From positions 32,052,426 to 32,116,425 of the forward strand of contig OX328106.1 of the NCBI GenBank assembly GCA_946811185.2: 64,000 bases of DNA, given 5' to 3'. Under the pieces are notes generated by a model that was not told the DNA's origin, did not search any database, and saw only the letters and a program-made list of their open reading frames with translations. The first letter of the stretch is position 1, and each line of letters opens with the position of its first letter. The DNA comes from Hippopus hippopus. Taxonomy: Eukaryota; Mollusca; Bivalvia; Cardiida; Cardiidae. Positions 36,021-47,558 of this stretch are shown one piece after another. The position numbers and the translations under genes are program-made.

Positions 36021-37216
36021 ATATATCACATAAAACGAATGACAGACAAAAAAGTATCCTGCATCATCGCCTTCAGCCTAGATCTCGTCCACGGGTCTAA
36101 GTTTACAGTTGTACGGTTCGGTTTGAAATGTATGCATACTCCAGTAGATAGCTCTTTGACATTTATGCCGAAAGTAGAATGAAACAGTTTCTAGAGGGGT
36201 TAAATTGAACTTTTTCCGCAATTCTGTTGATTCTAAATAACTTACGCTACATTACATGCTTCTATAAAACATGAAAATCGAAATCTTTCCACGCCTGTAC
36301 GTCTCAGCAACAATGACGTCATATTTCCGCGAAATGGCGTAGTTGTACAAATTCCGGCAGGAGTAGTGGTTGGTTCCTCTGGCTTCACGCGCTCATGACT
36401 ACAACAAATAACCAGAACCGGGACAAAAAAAATAATACACTAGTGTATTATCAAAAATAAGTCATGGATTTCATACACTGCTAGAGGAGGTTTTATGTGA
36501 TAAAAATTGTTATTTCATTTCATTTTAATACTTTTTTTGAGTTTTGGAAGCAAATATTTGATAAACGTGTTACGTCTTTTCACTGTTACTTGAGCATGTG
36601 CCAAGAAATCATATCTTATGGAATGGCTGTTTATAAGTTGTGTTAAGTGTATTTCTATGAACCAAAATTAACAAAAGTGTCGCGTTACTGTCAAGAGAGA
36701 CCCTATTGGGGAAATGTCCGGTCAGAAAAGTGTCGTGATTCCGTCTAGGGAATCAGGGACCGTTAGCCTTGACAGCGATCGACATATTTTAGGTCCGTCC
36801 TTTTTTTTTAAATATATACATGTATATAGTGTCGTTTGTATTATCATATACCTATTCCACGAATTTTCACTTTGCTCGTATTGAGGCTTTGTCTTATTCT
36901 TATTAATCAAGTACCGATTTTCAGAATTTTTTCACAAAGTTGCTGCAGCTTTTAACGTTATATGTATAAATGCACGTTACCACTGTTTGTGATTTGCTAG
37001 AGTCGCAACCACCGTTTCTGATTGGCTTGAATCGCCTGACTAGTTATCCGTCCGCGGTGTAGGATAGCATGAGTTTACCTGAAAACCAGATTAGGAATAT
37101 GATATTTTTGAACAATATATGCACGATCTATTGTCTTTCAGCTTCACTAAGGGGTGTGAAAATTTTACCGGATCGGAGCTGATTTCATCATGTCTCTTTG
37201 AAATTTCATAGTAAGC
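36021..37216. other. Intergenic stretch, nothing recognised
   Basis: No supported gene or repeat family member. Confidence 0.35.
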
Positions 37217-37660
37217 TGAGTTAACTTTTCACCAAACAATTCCGAGTTTTAACGACCCTGAGGTAGAATGTCTGTGAAAATATTGTAGAAATAGGAGAAA
37301 ATGCTGATAACTAGAGATTTCTCCTCTTCCCACATTTTTCGTCCTTTCAAATACAAGTTCTTACGAACATGAAAGTTTGCAACAAATACATGTACATAGC
37401 TCGAATACAAACCGCACTAGGTGGGATTCGAATCCGTGCGGAAATGATCCTCGTTTATCGAGGATTAAAAGGCCAACCCTTTAACCACTGAGGAAAAGAA
37501 CATTTTTTCCAACACAGTTGTTAGGTATTGATTTAATAAGGAAGAAGCTATGCAGTACGGAAGGAGTGATCCCCCGTAACAAAGTCACATCATTTGAACA
37601 ATATTTAATTTGTCGCTTGCAAATACTTTCAATGTGGTCAAGTGTAAGATTTATCGCCTA
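37217..37660. mobile_element. TTAA-MITE-2 split by a tRNA-like insertion
   Basis: Left part 37217-37362 (TTAACTTTTCACCAAACAAT, hairpin GAAAATGCTGATAACTAGAG). Right part resumes at about 37583 (ATCATTTGAACAATATTTAA, CTTGCAAATACTTTCAATGT). The 220 bp between carry a tRNA-like segment listed separately. Confidence 0.6.
37404..37500 (-). mobile_element. tRNA-like SINE head
   Basis: On the minus strand: CTCAGTGGTTAAAGGGTTGG (box A region) and GGATTCGAATCCCACC (box B). It sits in the middle of the insertion that splits a TTAA-MITE-2. Confidence 0.6.
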
Positions 37661-38138
37661 TTGTCAACGATTATAAGTTCTAGGCACGGTATACAAGCCC
37701 CGTTTGCTCTGGCTCATATTGGCATATGCTTTTTTTTTCCTTTTTCTCCGTCATCCCTTTCCCTAAATGAACAGACTATGGTAAAAACGTAAAAAGTAGC
37801 AAAAGTAATTGTATGGATTCTATAATCCTCTCATCGCCTCAGTCGAAAATAATAGCTTTTGCCAACGGCACGTATCAATATCGGAACACACGGAACTTGC
37901 AGTTGATCTTTGATCTATATCTTCCCCTTGTTTAGTTAAGCCTTTCAATGAAAATCTACCAGTTTCAGCGAGCCTTTTCTTTTTTATATGTTTTGTGCGG
38001 GAAGGATGAAACAGTCATTCATATCTTTCCAATTTTATGACTCAGGTATTTTTTGCACAGACCAAATAGTGCTGAAGGTTAGGTTATTCTGGCAAGTCTT
38101 ATTGATGCTTTACCCTTTACCAAACAAACAATTTTATT

Positions 38139-38249
38139 GGTCGGACAGTGCAGATCAAAGATCAGACTGCACATTCTGTGCAGTCTGATCTTGATCTACA
38201 CTGTCCGCATAAAGAGGAATGAGTCACGCCTAGCCGCCTACGGGTTGAA
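38139..38249. repeat. TTAA-MITE-1, left part deleted
   Basis: An intact core hairpin (ATCAGACTGCACATTCTGTG) and right end CCGCCTACGGGTTGA. The left third is replaced by MITE-2-like TTTACCAAACAAACAATTTT. Confidence 0.7.
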
Positions 38250-38524
38250 CGATAAAACGGTTCATCTTATACAAGGTTACAGGACGAGATCTAGAACGTT
38301 TTATAATTTTTATGTAACTGACACAGTTGTTCCGTCATAGATACCTGGCGGGTGTCAGATCTTATTTGAAAATCTGTCTACCTAGGTCATAAAAAACAGC
38401 CATACAAACAAACGTAAGATATATTTCTGTGTATTTTCCCATTTATTTTCCCGCGGTATGATAGATTATTTTTTAAGTGGAATAGAAGGAAAAGGAGAAT
38501 GGTTTTGGAAGTCACGTCTTCGTG

Positions 38525-38710
38525 CTTATCCCTTTTGCAAACAATCCCGTGTTATCACGAGCCTGAGGAAGGTTTTTGAAAGCATTGAGAAAAAATTAGA
38601 AAATGCTGGTGACCAGTATTGTCTTCTTATGCGTCAAAGTTTTCACTTTGAAGCAAATTCAATCAGTACGTCTCCGATTTGGACAAGACTAAAGTTTGTT
38701 GTATAGTATA
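38525..38710. repeat. TTAA-MITE-2, degenerate copy
   Basis: TTTTGCAAACAATCCCGTGT, decayed hairpin AAATGCTGGTGACCAGTATT, and GATTTGGACAAGACTAAAGT. Confidence 0.55.
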
Positions 38711-38764
38711 GTGTTAGATCTAATTGGATTATATTGTTTATTTTAGAATAATGCTACTCCTGAT

Positions 38765-38850
38765 GTCGATGGGGTCCTGCGTGGCTCATTGGCACAGTGT
38801 AGGACGGGTAAAACCCATAGGGGTCCGTAGTTTGATTCCTGGCACCCATA
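38765..38850 (+). mobile_element. tRNA-like SINE head
   Basis: GTGGCTCATTGGCACAGTGT (box A region) and GTAGTTTGATTCCTGGCACC (box B). It resembles SINE family 2 in its CAGTGTAGGAC phrase. Confidence 0.55.
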
Positions 38851-39016
38851 GACTATATACTATAAACAAGGGATTTAACTGTATGCAGCCCGTTACTCGC
38901 CCCCGGTTAAAAAAACAACGTATCTTTTCTATCCCATCAGTTATTCTCCTATTTTTTTCTACAGCTGAGAGCTAAAACATTTTTCTACCAGAAAAACACA
39001 ACTGTTTGTCAGTGGC

Positions 39017-39182
39017 TAATGTAACCTATGCACCGGCCATTTATTAAACCAGCCCCTACATGCTTGGGTAATAGGCTAATAGCTTCGGTGTAAGCCCTAC
39101 TTTTCCCAGGTATACGGGAATGGGTGGTGCGTCATAGCAGATAGGTCGAATCTTCGAAGAATATGACATGCGCAGACAACGG
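39017..39182. repeat. Dispersed repeat, family E, compact copy
   Basis: ACCTATGCACCGGCCATTTA, AGCCCCTACATGCTTGGGTA and GCGTCATAGCAGATAGGTCG, then CTTCGAAGAATATGACATGC. Both halves recur at 24925-25306. Confidence 0.65.
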
Positions 39183-39689
39183 AGGATGCTAAACCTGAGA
39201 GTTGTACATGTACAAAGTGTCACACCGTGCAGCTTTAATCTGCACCGTTGAAAATAGAGTGAATATCACTTTATTTAGCTCTCGCTGTACTTAAAACGGC
39301 AAAGACGGAGCTTTGCTGTTTGTTTCTACCAAATGTTTAACCAAATGTATGTCCAGTGGCCTACATCAAAAGTTTATACGAAGTAGAGTATCTCAACCCA
39401 TTGCTTTTTTTTCATTCGATCTCTAATACACGTACCCTTGAAAAATCAAAGAGCTTCTTGGTTGTCATCGTCGCAGGCACAAGATAATTCCTAAAGAAAT
39501 CGTTGACTTGCACTTAGTCTCAACGGAAACTATCGAATTAACACAAGAAACAAATTTTCACCTGTCCCTCCACTTTCTCGGGTAAAACCGTGCAGCAAAA
39601 GTACTTACTGTCAAACTTTCAAATGGGATTACTTTTGACTATGTACAACGACCCGGAAGTACTTAACAGTGGTGTGTCACCATAACTAA
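39183..39689. other. Intergenic stretch, nothing recognised
   Basis: No gene or repeat recognised. Confidence 0.35.
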
Positions 39690-39901
39690 TTCAACACTTA
39701 TCCTGCTAAATTAATTAAATGGCACTTTCAAGCCGATAGTAACAACCTGAATCATGCTATTTCAAAATTATTTTTAGAGAGAAATATCTCCTTATCGGAC
39801 ATTGTAGATCAAAGATCAGACTGCACGTTCTGTGCAGTCTGATCTTGATCTACACTGTCCGCAAAAGATCTGCGAGTCGCCTTAAGCAGCCTAAGGGTTA
39901 A
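39690..39901. mobile_element. TTAA-MITE-1, full-length copy
   Basis: TTCAACACTTATCCTGCTAA to CAGCCTAAGGGTTAA, core hairpin AGATCAGACTGCACGTTCTG nearly perfect. Confidence 0.82.
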
Positions 39902-40211
39902 CATCCAAAAAGCACAGAAAAAGGACGAGTTCATTGAACTTTTCCCGCCTGTCTAAAAATCTCAAAGCAACGGCTTATCAAGGTATATCTTGTCATATAT
40001 GAATTAACCTAACATTTTTGCCAGATTCCTATGTGTTAGCTTGTCTGGTTTTTACGCCACCATCAGGTGTCAGATCTCCTAGATGCTAGGACAGCATTTT
40101 TTCTTTTCAAAAGTCCTAATGGTCATGATAATGCAATGCTTCGAATTTACCAGGGGCATAATCAGGGGTTCAGAATCATTACGCACTCCGAATCTCGAGT
40201 CACGGTTATTT

Positions 40212-40395
40212 CACCCTAAGGCTGCTAAGCGCGACCCAGTGCGCTTATGCGGACAGTGTAAATCAAGATCAGGCTGCACAAACCCTGCAGTGAGCTTTTC
40301 CGTCGAAAAGAAATAGGATGAAAGAGCAATATTTGCCTTTCAACTATCGGTTGGAAATTAATAATTTTTGCCTCAGTTTTCAGCTGAATTATGAT
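40212..40395. repeat. TTAA-MITE-1, decayed copy
   Basis: CCCTAAGGCTGCTAAGCGCG and GATCAGGCTGCACAAACCCT. The second hairpin arm is largely deleted. Confidence 0.6.
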
Positions 40396-40900
40396 GAAGT
40401 TGTTCTTTAAGCAACGGAAGAAGTTTTCACAGTAAGTCGGCGGTCGCAACCAGGTGATTTTCGTGCACTATTTAACACTCTTCTGAGCATTATATCAATG
40501 TGAGAAAAGTCTTAAAAGACGTCCAAAGGGCTAAAGAATATTTTGGGACACGATAAAAATCCACAAAACCCTAGGATTCTCTTCCGGCTCTACATTTACC
40601 GTATACCGAAAATTGACGAGTTAATGTTCCTTTTCGTTAGCATATTCGTGGTTTATATAAACGCACCATAGGCGCTTGGTGATTTTTACTTAACAAATTT
40701 TGCCTTATATAAGCTACATGTACGAGACATAGATTGAGTTTAAGAGGAAAATACGTTTATTAAGGTTCTTACCTTTTTTTGCAAAATATCTATAAACTTT
40801 CCAAAAAAGAGCATTTGCTTGGAACAACCCACTTCTCCTGTTTTCTAGATGTTTTCAAAAGTTTCCACAGCAAGGACATAAAAACATATTTATTTACTGT

Positions 40901-41112
40901 TTAACCCTTAGGCTGCTAAGCGCGACTCAAGGACCTTTAGCGGACTGTGTAGGTCAAAATCAGACTGCACAGAACGTGCAGTCTGATCTTGGATCTACAC
41001 TGTCCGATGATGAGGTATCTCTCCCCCTAAAATAACTTTAAAATAGCAACATTTTGGTTTTTAGTATCGACTTGATGGTATCATCCAACTTATTCAGCAG
41101 GATTAGCGTTTA
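40901..41112. mobile_element. TTAA-MITE-1, full-length copy
   Basis: TTAACCCTTAGGCTGCTAAG to CAGCAGGATTAGCGTTTA, core hairpin ATCAGACTGCACAGAACGTG. Confidence 0.8.
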
Positions 41113-41628
41113 TATCCCTAACGATTCCTGGAGGTAGGGCCTATCGTTGGTTACCAGCATGTACTAAAAATTCATTGCATTATACACTATCTATGTCACG
41201 GCGAGAAGGGTGAGGGATGCTGGTACCTACCATTTTCTTCTACTCTTTCAAAGAAAAACCCCTTTATTTGAGTCATGTTAATTTTCATTTGACCTGCAAC
41301 ACGCGAAAAGGAGCATTCGGATATTTGCGTAAAGTGTCGTCTCGGATCAGCCTGCGCAGTCTGCGCAGACTAATCCGAAACGACACCTTCCGTTTTTATG
41401 TAATTTTCTGTTTTGCACAAGTCTACTGTAGCACAAAATCTAATGTAGTCGTAAAGTGCCGTCTCGGATTAGCCTGCGCGGACTGCGCAGGCTGATCCGA
41501 GACGACACTTTACGCAAATGTCCGAATGTCCCTTTCGTGTGTTGCAAGCCATTTTGTAGTATGCAAATGCTTTTACTTTGGACAAGACTTAACTTTTACC
41601 GTCTGGTATAACAGGGTTAAGTTAGTGT
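41113..41628. mobile_element. TTAA-MITE-2 interrupted by a family R MITE
   Basis: Left remnant 41213-41292 (TGCTGGTACCTACCATTTTC, TTATTTGAGTCATGTTAATT). Right remnant 41550-41628 (TGCAAATGCTTTTACTTTGG, GTATAACAGGGTTAA). The family R copy lies exactly between, so R moved after MITE-2 here. Confidence 0.6.
41293..41549. mobile_element. Inverted-repeat MITE, family R, copy 2
   Basis: CTGCAACACGCGAAAAGGAG to CCTTTCGTGTGTTGCAAG, internally almost identical to 11104-11366, suggesting recent activity. Confidence 0.82.
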
Positions 41629-41721
41629 CTTCAAAAGTTCCACTTTAACATTTTACAGTACTTTTCACCAATGGAATGAAATCTTACAAATCAGTCGTAC
41701 AGAAGTATTTTTTCTGGTAGC

Positions 41722-41930
41722 CCAGCCGGGTAGCTCAGTGGTTATCGTGACCTAACCGACTCGTGACCTGGTGTTGCGAGCTCGATACCAGGCTGAGGCA
41801 AACCTTCTTCCCGGCGATTTTTCGCCTCTCACCTCTGATATATGTGAGAAAAGTAGTCAGCAGTGGTGTGAGAAAGCCAGGAAAATCCATGCATAGGTGC
41901 GACATTTTTTTTTTATGTTAAAAGCCCCAA
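41722..41930 (+). mobile_element. tRNA-derived SINE with intact-looking head
   Basis: GCCGGGTAGCTCAGTGGTTA (box A) and GCGAGCTCGATACCAGGCTG (box B) spaced as in a tRNA. A body ending near GGTGCGAC and a T-run follow. Confidence 0.7.
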
Positions 41931-42065
41931 ATTATTTGTCATGACTCAACTCCATGAGGAAGTGGTTGTAATTGACACATTGGTCTTTATTAAACGACAA
42001 ACTTTTAGCCTTATGGAAATTGAAAAAAAAAATCACAGTAAATTAAACGTGAATAGAAATAATAG

Positions 42066-42213
42066 CACTTATCCTCCAAAACGTAGAAAAAAACATTGTG
42101 GGAGAAGGCGAAAATGCTGATTTCCAACATTTTATCATTCTCCCATAATGCTGACAAAAGCTTTCCTCTTCAGGGTCGTTAAAACTAGGGTTTCTACAGT
42201 AAAAGCTTAAGCC
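42066..42213. repeat. TTAA-MITE-2, reverse orientation, diverged
   Basis: Hairpin GGCGAAAATGCTGATTTCCA, then CTTCAGGGTCGTTAAAACTA and GTAAAAGCTTAA. Confidence 0.6.
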
Positions 42214-42285
42214 ACGCCTCTGAAATGGAAGAAGTAACTTTGGTCAGCTGAGTTGAGCGAAAATATATGAGTTACGTTGTGTGAA

Positions 42286-42445
42286 AAGATGATTTAATGC
42301 ATCTGCAAAAAGGATCGACCCCGGTCAGCCTGCCTAGTCCGCGCAGGCTGACCTAAGTCGAAACTTTTTGTCTTTGATAAATTTTCTGTATGTCCTAGGA
42401 CCAGTCTACCTCTTGATTCAACTGGTTTTTAGACAAAAAGGGTTT
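42286..42445. mobile_element. Hairpin MITE, family S, copy 2
   Basis: GATTTAATGCATCTGCAAAA, GGATCGACCCCGGTCAGCCT and a GC hairpin, as in 29103-29290. Confidence 0.6.
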
Positions 42446-42637
42446 TATGGATCCACAATTCTATAATGACTTGCTTGATATAATGCATCACAGAGCATGG
42501 GCCATGTGCTGTCCTTGTGCATGTGATTCCGTCTGACTCGTCCAAAAAAGCTCTTTCCTGGGTTTCTTTCTACGCTTAGTGAGTGTCGCTGCACGACATT
42601 TACGATACAGCTGTAAAAATTTTTGGAGTGCCATTTA

Positions 42638-42864
42638 TCTCTTTTAAAAACGACAAAATGTTAGACTGATCCATATTGAAAGCAGTTGCAGACCACAAAT
42701 TAAAAGTGTCTCGATTTATTAAATTTGTCTCTGAAAGGGTAGAAAACCCTGTGGGAAAAGGAGAAAATGCTGGTTACCAGCATTTTCTCCTTTTCCCACA
42801 ATGTTTTCAAAAGCTTTTCTTCCCAGGGTCGTGAAAACCAGGGCTTGTTTGGTAAAGAGTTAAA
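42638..42864. mobile_element. TTAA-MITE-2, reverse orientation
   Basis: AAAACGACAAAATGTTAGAC at the left, a perfect core hairpin GAGAAAATGCTGGTTACCAG, and GGCTTGTTTGGTAAAGAGTT ending in TTAA at 42864. Confidence 0.8.
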
Positions 42865-43412
42865 GTTCAACCCCGTTAGGGCCATATAAGAAAAAGAAAA
42901 TTTTGATGACGGCATAAATCAAGATCAGACCGTGCACCCTCTTTTCAGGTCAATGTTATACGATAAAGATCAGTTAATTTCAGTAAATTGTGTTTTCAGC
43001 AGTTAACAGAGGTCGAGTTTATATGTTAGTCGCTTGAAGGGTTAGCAAAAAAAAAGTAACTTATTTCATGCTTTCCGGTAGGTTATCAAGAAATATCGGT
43101 GAAATATTTTTCGATATTTCATGGTTACGACCAGTGAAAATACCGATTTTTATATTCTAACTCTTCAATTGAAGGCGGAAACAGTTGTTCCCGCGCACTA
43201 GTTACCTAGGTAAAATGCACGTGCCTCACAACCAGATGGAAATATGACGTAATTTACTTTACATTTCTCGCGCTTGACGTAATATTGTAATGCGTTGCTA
43301 CGCGGAGGGGGGTACGCCACGGGGAATAACCGAAAAGAACTGTACTGGATTTTGATTAAGTTCCCCCAAGAAAGGGTTAAAAGCATGAAATAAATAGAAT
43401 ATTTTTTTTCGG
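42865..43412. other. Intergenic stretch with a worn MITE-1 core
   Basis: AAATCAAGATCAGACCGTGC at 42916 is a MITE-1 remnant. Nothing else recognised. Confidence 0.4.
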
Positions 43413-43541
43413 TGAAGATCGAAATTTATTTCACCTCGTGAATATCATCCGTAATATTCACTCGTGGCTGCGCCACTCGTGAAAATATTACCGATGATGT
43501 TCACTCGATGAAACAAATTCTGATCTTTCACCGTAAAAAAC
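43413..43541. repeat. Long imperfect hairpin
   Basis: GAAGATCGAAATTTATTTCA and AACAAATTCTGATCTTTCAC are outer arms. CACTCGTGGCTGCGCCACTC-type inverted sequence lies at the centre. Resembles a foldback MITE; I found no second copy. Confidence 0.6.
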
Positions 43542-43837
43542 AAATATCCTCTAAAAATTTCAATAATACGCTTCCAAAACCACTCTTGAGGTCAGATCAT
43601 GGCGACTGCCCACTTATTCGTATATGTGCTGAGTTTCATCACTACTAGGCTGGGGCTCAGAAGTGTCTTGCTGAAGGACACTTCCTAGAAAAACTCGGTG
43701 CTTAGAGTAAACGTCCAGCCCGGCGCCTTCAGGTTTCGTACCCCACACCTTCACCATTCGGGTACGTAGAGTCCCCAGGTAGATGCTAAACCATAGTTTT
43801 TACTGTTTATAATTTTCATAAACATATTACATATCAG

Positions 43838-44106
43838 CCATGCTCTTGAAAAAGGAGGCTTAATGCATCTCCGTGATGCATGAAACCAAGCAAATCATTA
43901 CATAATTATGGATCCATAATTAGACGGTTGTCTAACAACCATCTGAGTCATGCGATAGAATTGTCCTTTGACATGCAGAAAAATTGGCTAATAGCAAAAG
44001 TTTCGATCCAGGCCACCCTGCGCGGACTGCGAAGGCTTATCTGGGTCGATACTTTTTGCAAACGCATTAAGCCCCCTTTTCACAGAGAATGGCTTATATA
44101 TATTTA
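43838..44106. mobile_element. Hairpin MITE, family S, copy 3
   Basis: Inverted ends AGCCATGCTCTTGAAAAAGG and CCCTTTTCACAGAGAATGGC. Internal GGCTTAATGCATCT and GCGGACTGCGAAGGCTTATC. Confidence 0.65.
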
Positions 44107-44159
44107 GCTGGCTAACAGTCAAACCCTAGTGTACTGAGCTCGTATCAGTGTAATTTTGC

Positions 44160-44232
44160 TAACAAAGTAGATCAAGATTAGGCTGCACATAACTTGCAGT
44201 CTGATCTTAGATCGACACTGTCCGCAAGGGTT
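44160..44232. repeat. TTAA-MITE-1 core hairpin
   Basis: GTAGATCAAGATTAGGCTGC and its inverse GCAGTCTGATCTTAGATCGA. Confidence 0.55.
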
Positions 44233-44926
44233 TGGTTGTTTTCAGCGAAAAACGACTTTCAAAATCGCAAAAACTTTGGGCTTTAAGTAAAGCGGTACTG
44301 TGAAAATTTCCAAAAAGTATAAAATCAGAAAAAACTTTTTTATTCATTTTGAACACTTTCATAGTAAACAAAACGGACTCTTAGAAAAACAAGATTTTGC
44401 ATGCTTAAAGCTCGGTACATACAGTAAGATTAATCTCAGACATTTTTGTATCTGAGACAAATCTGACTGTCTGTACATTCCTAACACATGTATTATAAAA
44501 ATATTCTGGAGTTTCATGAAACTGTATTAGGTTTATAGCTCTATTTCCTAAGATTTGTATTATCCAATCACAGCTTAGCATTTCCTAGAAGGTGAGCTAC
44601 CTGTAGATTTGTTGATGCTGTAAAGTGTATACACAAAAATGGCAGACAGTGGATTTTCCACATACTGGTCAAACATCTTCGCACCAGGAATGGTCCGTCC
44701 AATTTTTCTAACGCAGTAGCAATAATTATCATGTATAATGCCATGATCACTTAATCATGCTCTGTAAGCACCGTTTTGACAATAGATCTAGGCATAATTC
44801 TGGCGGGGAAACCCGACAGGTAAGAAAAGTATCATAAGATTTGTATTTGTGTGTGTACAGAAGTGTATTATGACAAAAAAGTCTCTGAGATTAATTTCAT
44901 GAGACAATCTTATTGTGTGTACCGGC
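44233..44926. other. Intergenic stretch, nothing recognised
   Basis: No gene or repeat recognised. Confidence 0.35.
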
Positions 44927-45156
44927 CTAACTCTGTACCATAATATCCCATGCATTCAACGATCCCAAAGATGAAGGCTTTTGAAAACATAGTAGGAAAA
45001 GGAGAAAATGCGCGTAACCAGCATTTTCTCTTTTTCTCACAATCTTTTCTGGCTATCAGAAATATCTTGCTTTTTTGTAACAATTTTTGAATAAGTCCTT
45101 TGCAGATGTTCTCAATTTGGAAGAATGGAAAAAAAATGTTGTTTCGTATAGGATTA
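44927..45156. mobile_element. TTAA-MITE-2, full-length, diverged
   Basis: CTAACTCTGTACCATAATAT to TTTCGTATAGGATTAA, core GAGAAAATGCGCGTAACCAG. Confidence 0.65.
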
Positions 45157-45295
45157 ACTATTTCATCGCTAAGAGCGAGATAAGTAACCTTTGCGGACGG
45201 TGTAGACTCAGGTCAGACTGCGCAGAAATTGGGTCGAACTTTGATTTAATCCTGTAGAGTTATAGTTCTTTGGTGTTTTAACCCCGTAACCCTTA

Positions 45296-45495
45296 TCTTG
45301 CTTAATAACTAAAACGAATTCTTTAATTCGATAGTAAAATTCCAAATATTGCTACATCAGTTATTTTTTTGGGAATAATATCTCCTTGTCGGACAGTGTA
45401 GATCCAAGATCAGACTGCACGTTCTGTGCAGTCTGATCTTGATCTACACTGTCCGCAAATGGTCAGTGAGTCGCGCTTAGCAGCCTAAGGGTTAA
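45296..45495. mobile_element. TTAA-MITE-1, full-length copy
   Basis: GTAACCCTTATCTTGCTTAA to CAGCCTAAGGGTTAA, core hairpin AAGATCAGACTGCACGTTCT nearly perfect. Confidence 0.82.
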
Positions 45496-45509
45496 GTGAA
45501 AGTTCTTAT

Positions 45510-45700
45510 TTTACCGACCCTGATTAGGACGGCTTTTGAAACTGTCGAGACAAAAAGGAGAAAATCATGTAACTAACTTTTTATCTTGCGCCTCATTGTT
45601 TTCAACCCATTTAAAGACAAACTCGATCATATGAGACAAATTAGTTCGTCTTCTGCAAATTTGGACAAGTTTGAATTTCTTTGAACATGTAAAAAAAAAA
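45510..45700. repeat. TTAA-MITE-2, degenerate copy
   Basis: ACCGACCCTGATTAGGACGG, a decayed hairpin, and CTGCAAATTTGGACAAGTTT. It ends just beyond the transporter gene's stop. Confidence 0.5.
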
Positions 45701-45734
45701 ACTTTTTAAAATGCCGTAATATTAGTCTTCCGAT

Positions 45735-47558
45735 TTATTCTGTAAAAATATCCATACACTCAATTCTTTTTGGTGTTTTATCATTGGCCGAAGAAACCAG
45801 CGCTTGCTCCTCCATGGTAACCGAACGTCTATTTTCATGGAACAACTCTCCCAAAATGTGTTTCTTAAACGAAAACAAACATCGGTCGTCTATGTCTTCC
45901 GTAGGCTTGGTGAACACGCTAACTATAGATGCGACCAATATAGTAACACTGAATCCTATAGCTGAAAACAATGTATAAGACAAGTTGTACAGAGTCTGTA
46001 AGGGTGTCAGAGCCATTTCTGTTACTGTGGGTAGTGACATAGTCAGATTAGGAGCTTCTGTTGGGACATCCGGGGTCGTAGTAACATGAACTGGCCGTTG
46101 GTTGTCGTAAAAGTCAGTGTTAGCGCCTGAACAATTATATGTAGGCCCCGGGGGTAGCTTTGGGTCCGGCGGAAGATTAGAAAAGGTCTGACCTAGAATA
46201 ATCCAGAGACTGGTGACCATTCCGGTAATGGCTCCGATAAAAACGCCTTTAGTAGTTACACGCCTTGACATCATAGACATAAGAAACATAGCCGCCGTTG
46301 GTCCATCCATGCATCCTATAATGCTCGTAAATATTGTCGTCGCTGTGCCGGGTATTTTAGCAACCAGAAAGGTCAAGGCCATGCCAACCAGGCCGTAAAG
46401 AAGGACGACGATCTTTGAGACAAACGTGGCTTTCTTATCTGAGATGTTGACAAACCTGACTTTGACTATATCCTCGTACGTGATGGCTGACATACTGTTT
46501 AAACAACTGGACAGCGTACTCAAAGCTGCACAGGACAAGGAAGCTAGAAACAAACCGGTCATACCTTGAAAATTTTGGAACAGTTCTACCACGGTGACTG
46601 GCAATAGTTCGTTCAGGTTTTTAATTTGTCCTGATTCTAAAATATCGCATCCTTTTGAAGCATGAAAAGCAAAAATTGCAACACCCTGAAGCGCTGATAA
46701 ACAGTATAAAATACCATAAATCGGCCCGGAAATGATGTATAAAAATCGTGCAGAACGTACTTCCGGCGTCGATTTGATCCGCTGCATTCCGGCGGGGGAG
46801 TAGGTTATGTACAGAAATGACGTGAAGCAAGCAAAGCCGAGATTCCAAAACGTATACCGCACTGTTGGATCGAAACTGAATGCGTTCAAGTCCAAACGGT
46901 CGTGGGCAAGTTTCCACACTGATGACATCCCGCCTGCCTCCATGGTCGAAAATACCAAAACGGCAATCACGCCTGTCGTCATGATGAAGAACTGAAATGT
47001 GTCTGTCCAGATAACGGCTTTTATGCCACCAACAGACGTGTATACAGAGGTAATCACGGTGTAGACAAGCACAGTGGCCCAGTATGGTACCCCAATGATC
47101 GCCTCGAGAGCCACACAGGTCCCATAAGTAACTGTCCCCATATAAAATAGCGTATAAATAAGTCCTGTTGACACTGCCAGGTAACGCACAACATTATTTT
47201 TGTACCGCAGTTCAAAATACTTGTAAATACTTGTGATATTCAACGGATGAAACACTGGAACAATTGTAAACCCTGCAAAGGCATAAGCTCCGGAAATGGC
47301 AATAACCAAATAAACGTATTTTATTCCATATGTGTAAACTTCAGCAGGTGAGGACAATATCAGCATTGACGACTGAAACGTCACTACAAACGACAAAGCA
47401 GCTGGAATCGTTTTGGACCTTTTGCCAGCGAGAAAATATTCCGTAGTCGATGCTTTCCTCCTATCAAATATTGCAAAAAATATCCCGATTCCAAACGAAA
47501 TGCCGATGGATGCAAAAAAGATCAGATAGTCTGTGACTGGAAAATTATTGTCCGTCAT
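45735..47558 (-). CDS. SLC5A8-like sodium-coupled monocarboxylate/solute transporter, single exon
   Basis: A 607-aa plasma-membrane Na+/solute symporter of the SLC5 family, closest in feel to SMCT (SLC5A8/SLC5A12), which import lactate, pyruvate, nicotinate and short-chain acids with Na+. ATG 47558 is chosen because the frame upstream (to 47693) has no ATG and the resulting length equals the family's roughly 600 aa. About 13 hydrophobic segments are visible. TM1 region reads SFVVTFQSSMLILSSPAEVY. The TM8 Na2-site region reads LSTLSSCLNSMSAITYEDI, with the family's Ser pair. STTEYFLAGKR and YTSVGGIKAVIWTDTFQ are further SLC5 signatures. A late extracellular loop with NCS, NLT and NLS sequons precedes the last TM. 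AATAAA overlaps the stop codon on the coding strand. The lack of introns in a family usually rich in them is unusual and could mean a retrocopy; no poly(A) tract is seen. A 7.6-kb mobile element lies 180 bp upstream. Confidence 0.88.
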   Translation of the reverse strand: MTDNNFPVTDYLIFFASIGISFGIGIFFAIFDRRKASTTEYFLAGKRSKTIPAALSFVVTFQSSMLILSSPAEVYTYGIKYVYLVIAISGAYAFAGFTIVPVFHPLNITSIYKYFELRYKNNVVRYLAVSTGLIYTLFYMGTVTYGTCVALEAIIGVPYWATVLVYTVITSVYTSVGGIKAVIWTDTFQFFIMTTGVIAVLVFSTMEAGGMSSVWKLAHDRLDLNAFSFDPTVRYTFWNLGFACFTSFLYITYSPAGMQRIKSTPEVRSARFLYIISGPIYGILYCLSALQGVAIFAFHASKGCDILESGQIKNLNELLPVTVVELFQNFQGMTGLFLASLSCAALSTLSSCLNSMSAITYEDIVKVRFVNISDKKATFVSKIVVLLYGLVGMALTFLVAKIPGTATTIFTSIIGCMDGPTAAMFLMSMMSRRVTTKGVFIGAITGMVTSLWIILGQTFSNLPPDPKLPPGPTYNCSGANTDFYDNQRPVHVTTTPDVPTEAPNLTMSLPTVTEMALTPLQTLYNLSYTLFSAIGFSVTILVASIVSVFTKPTEDIDDRCLFSFKKHILGELFHENRRSVTMEEQALVSSANDKTPKRIECMDIFTE

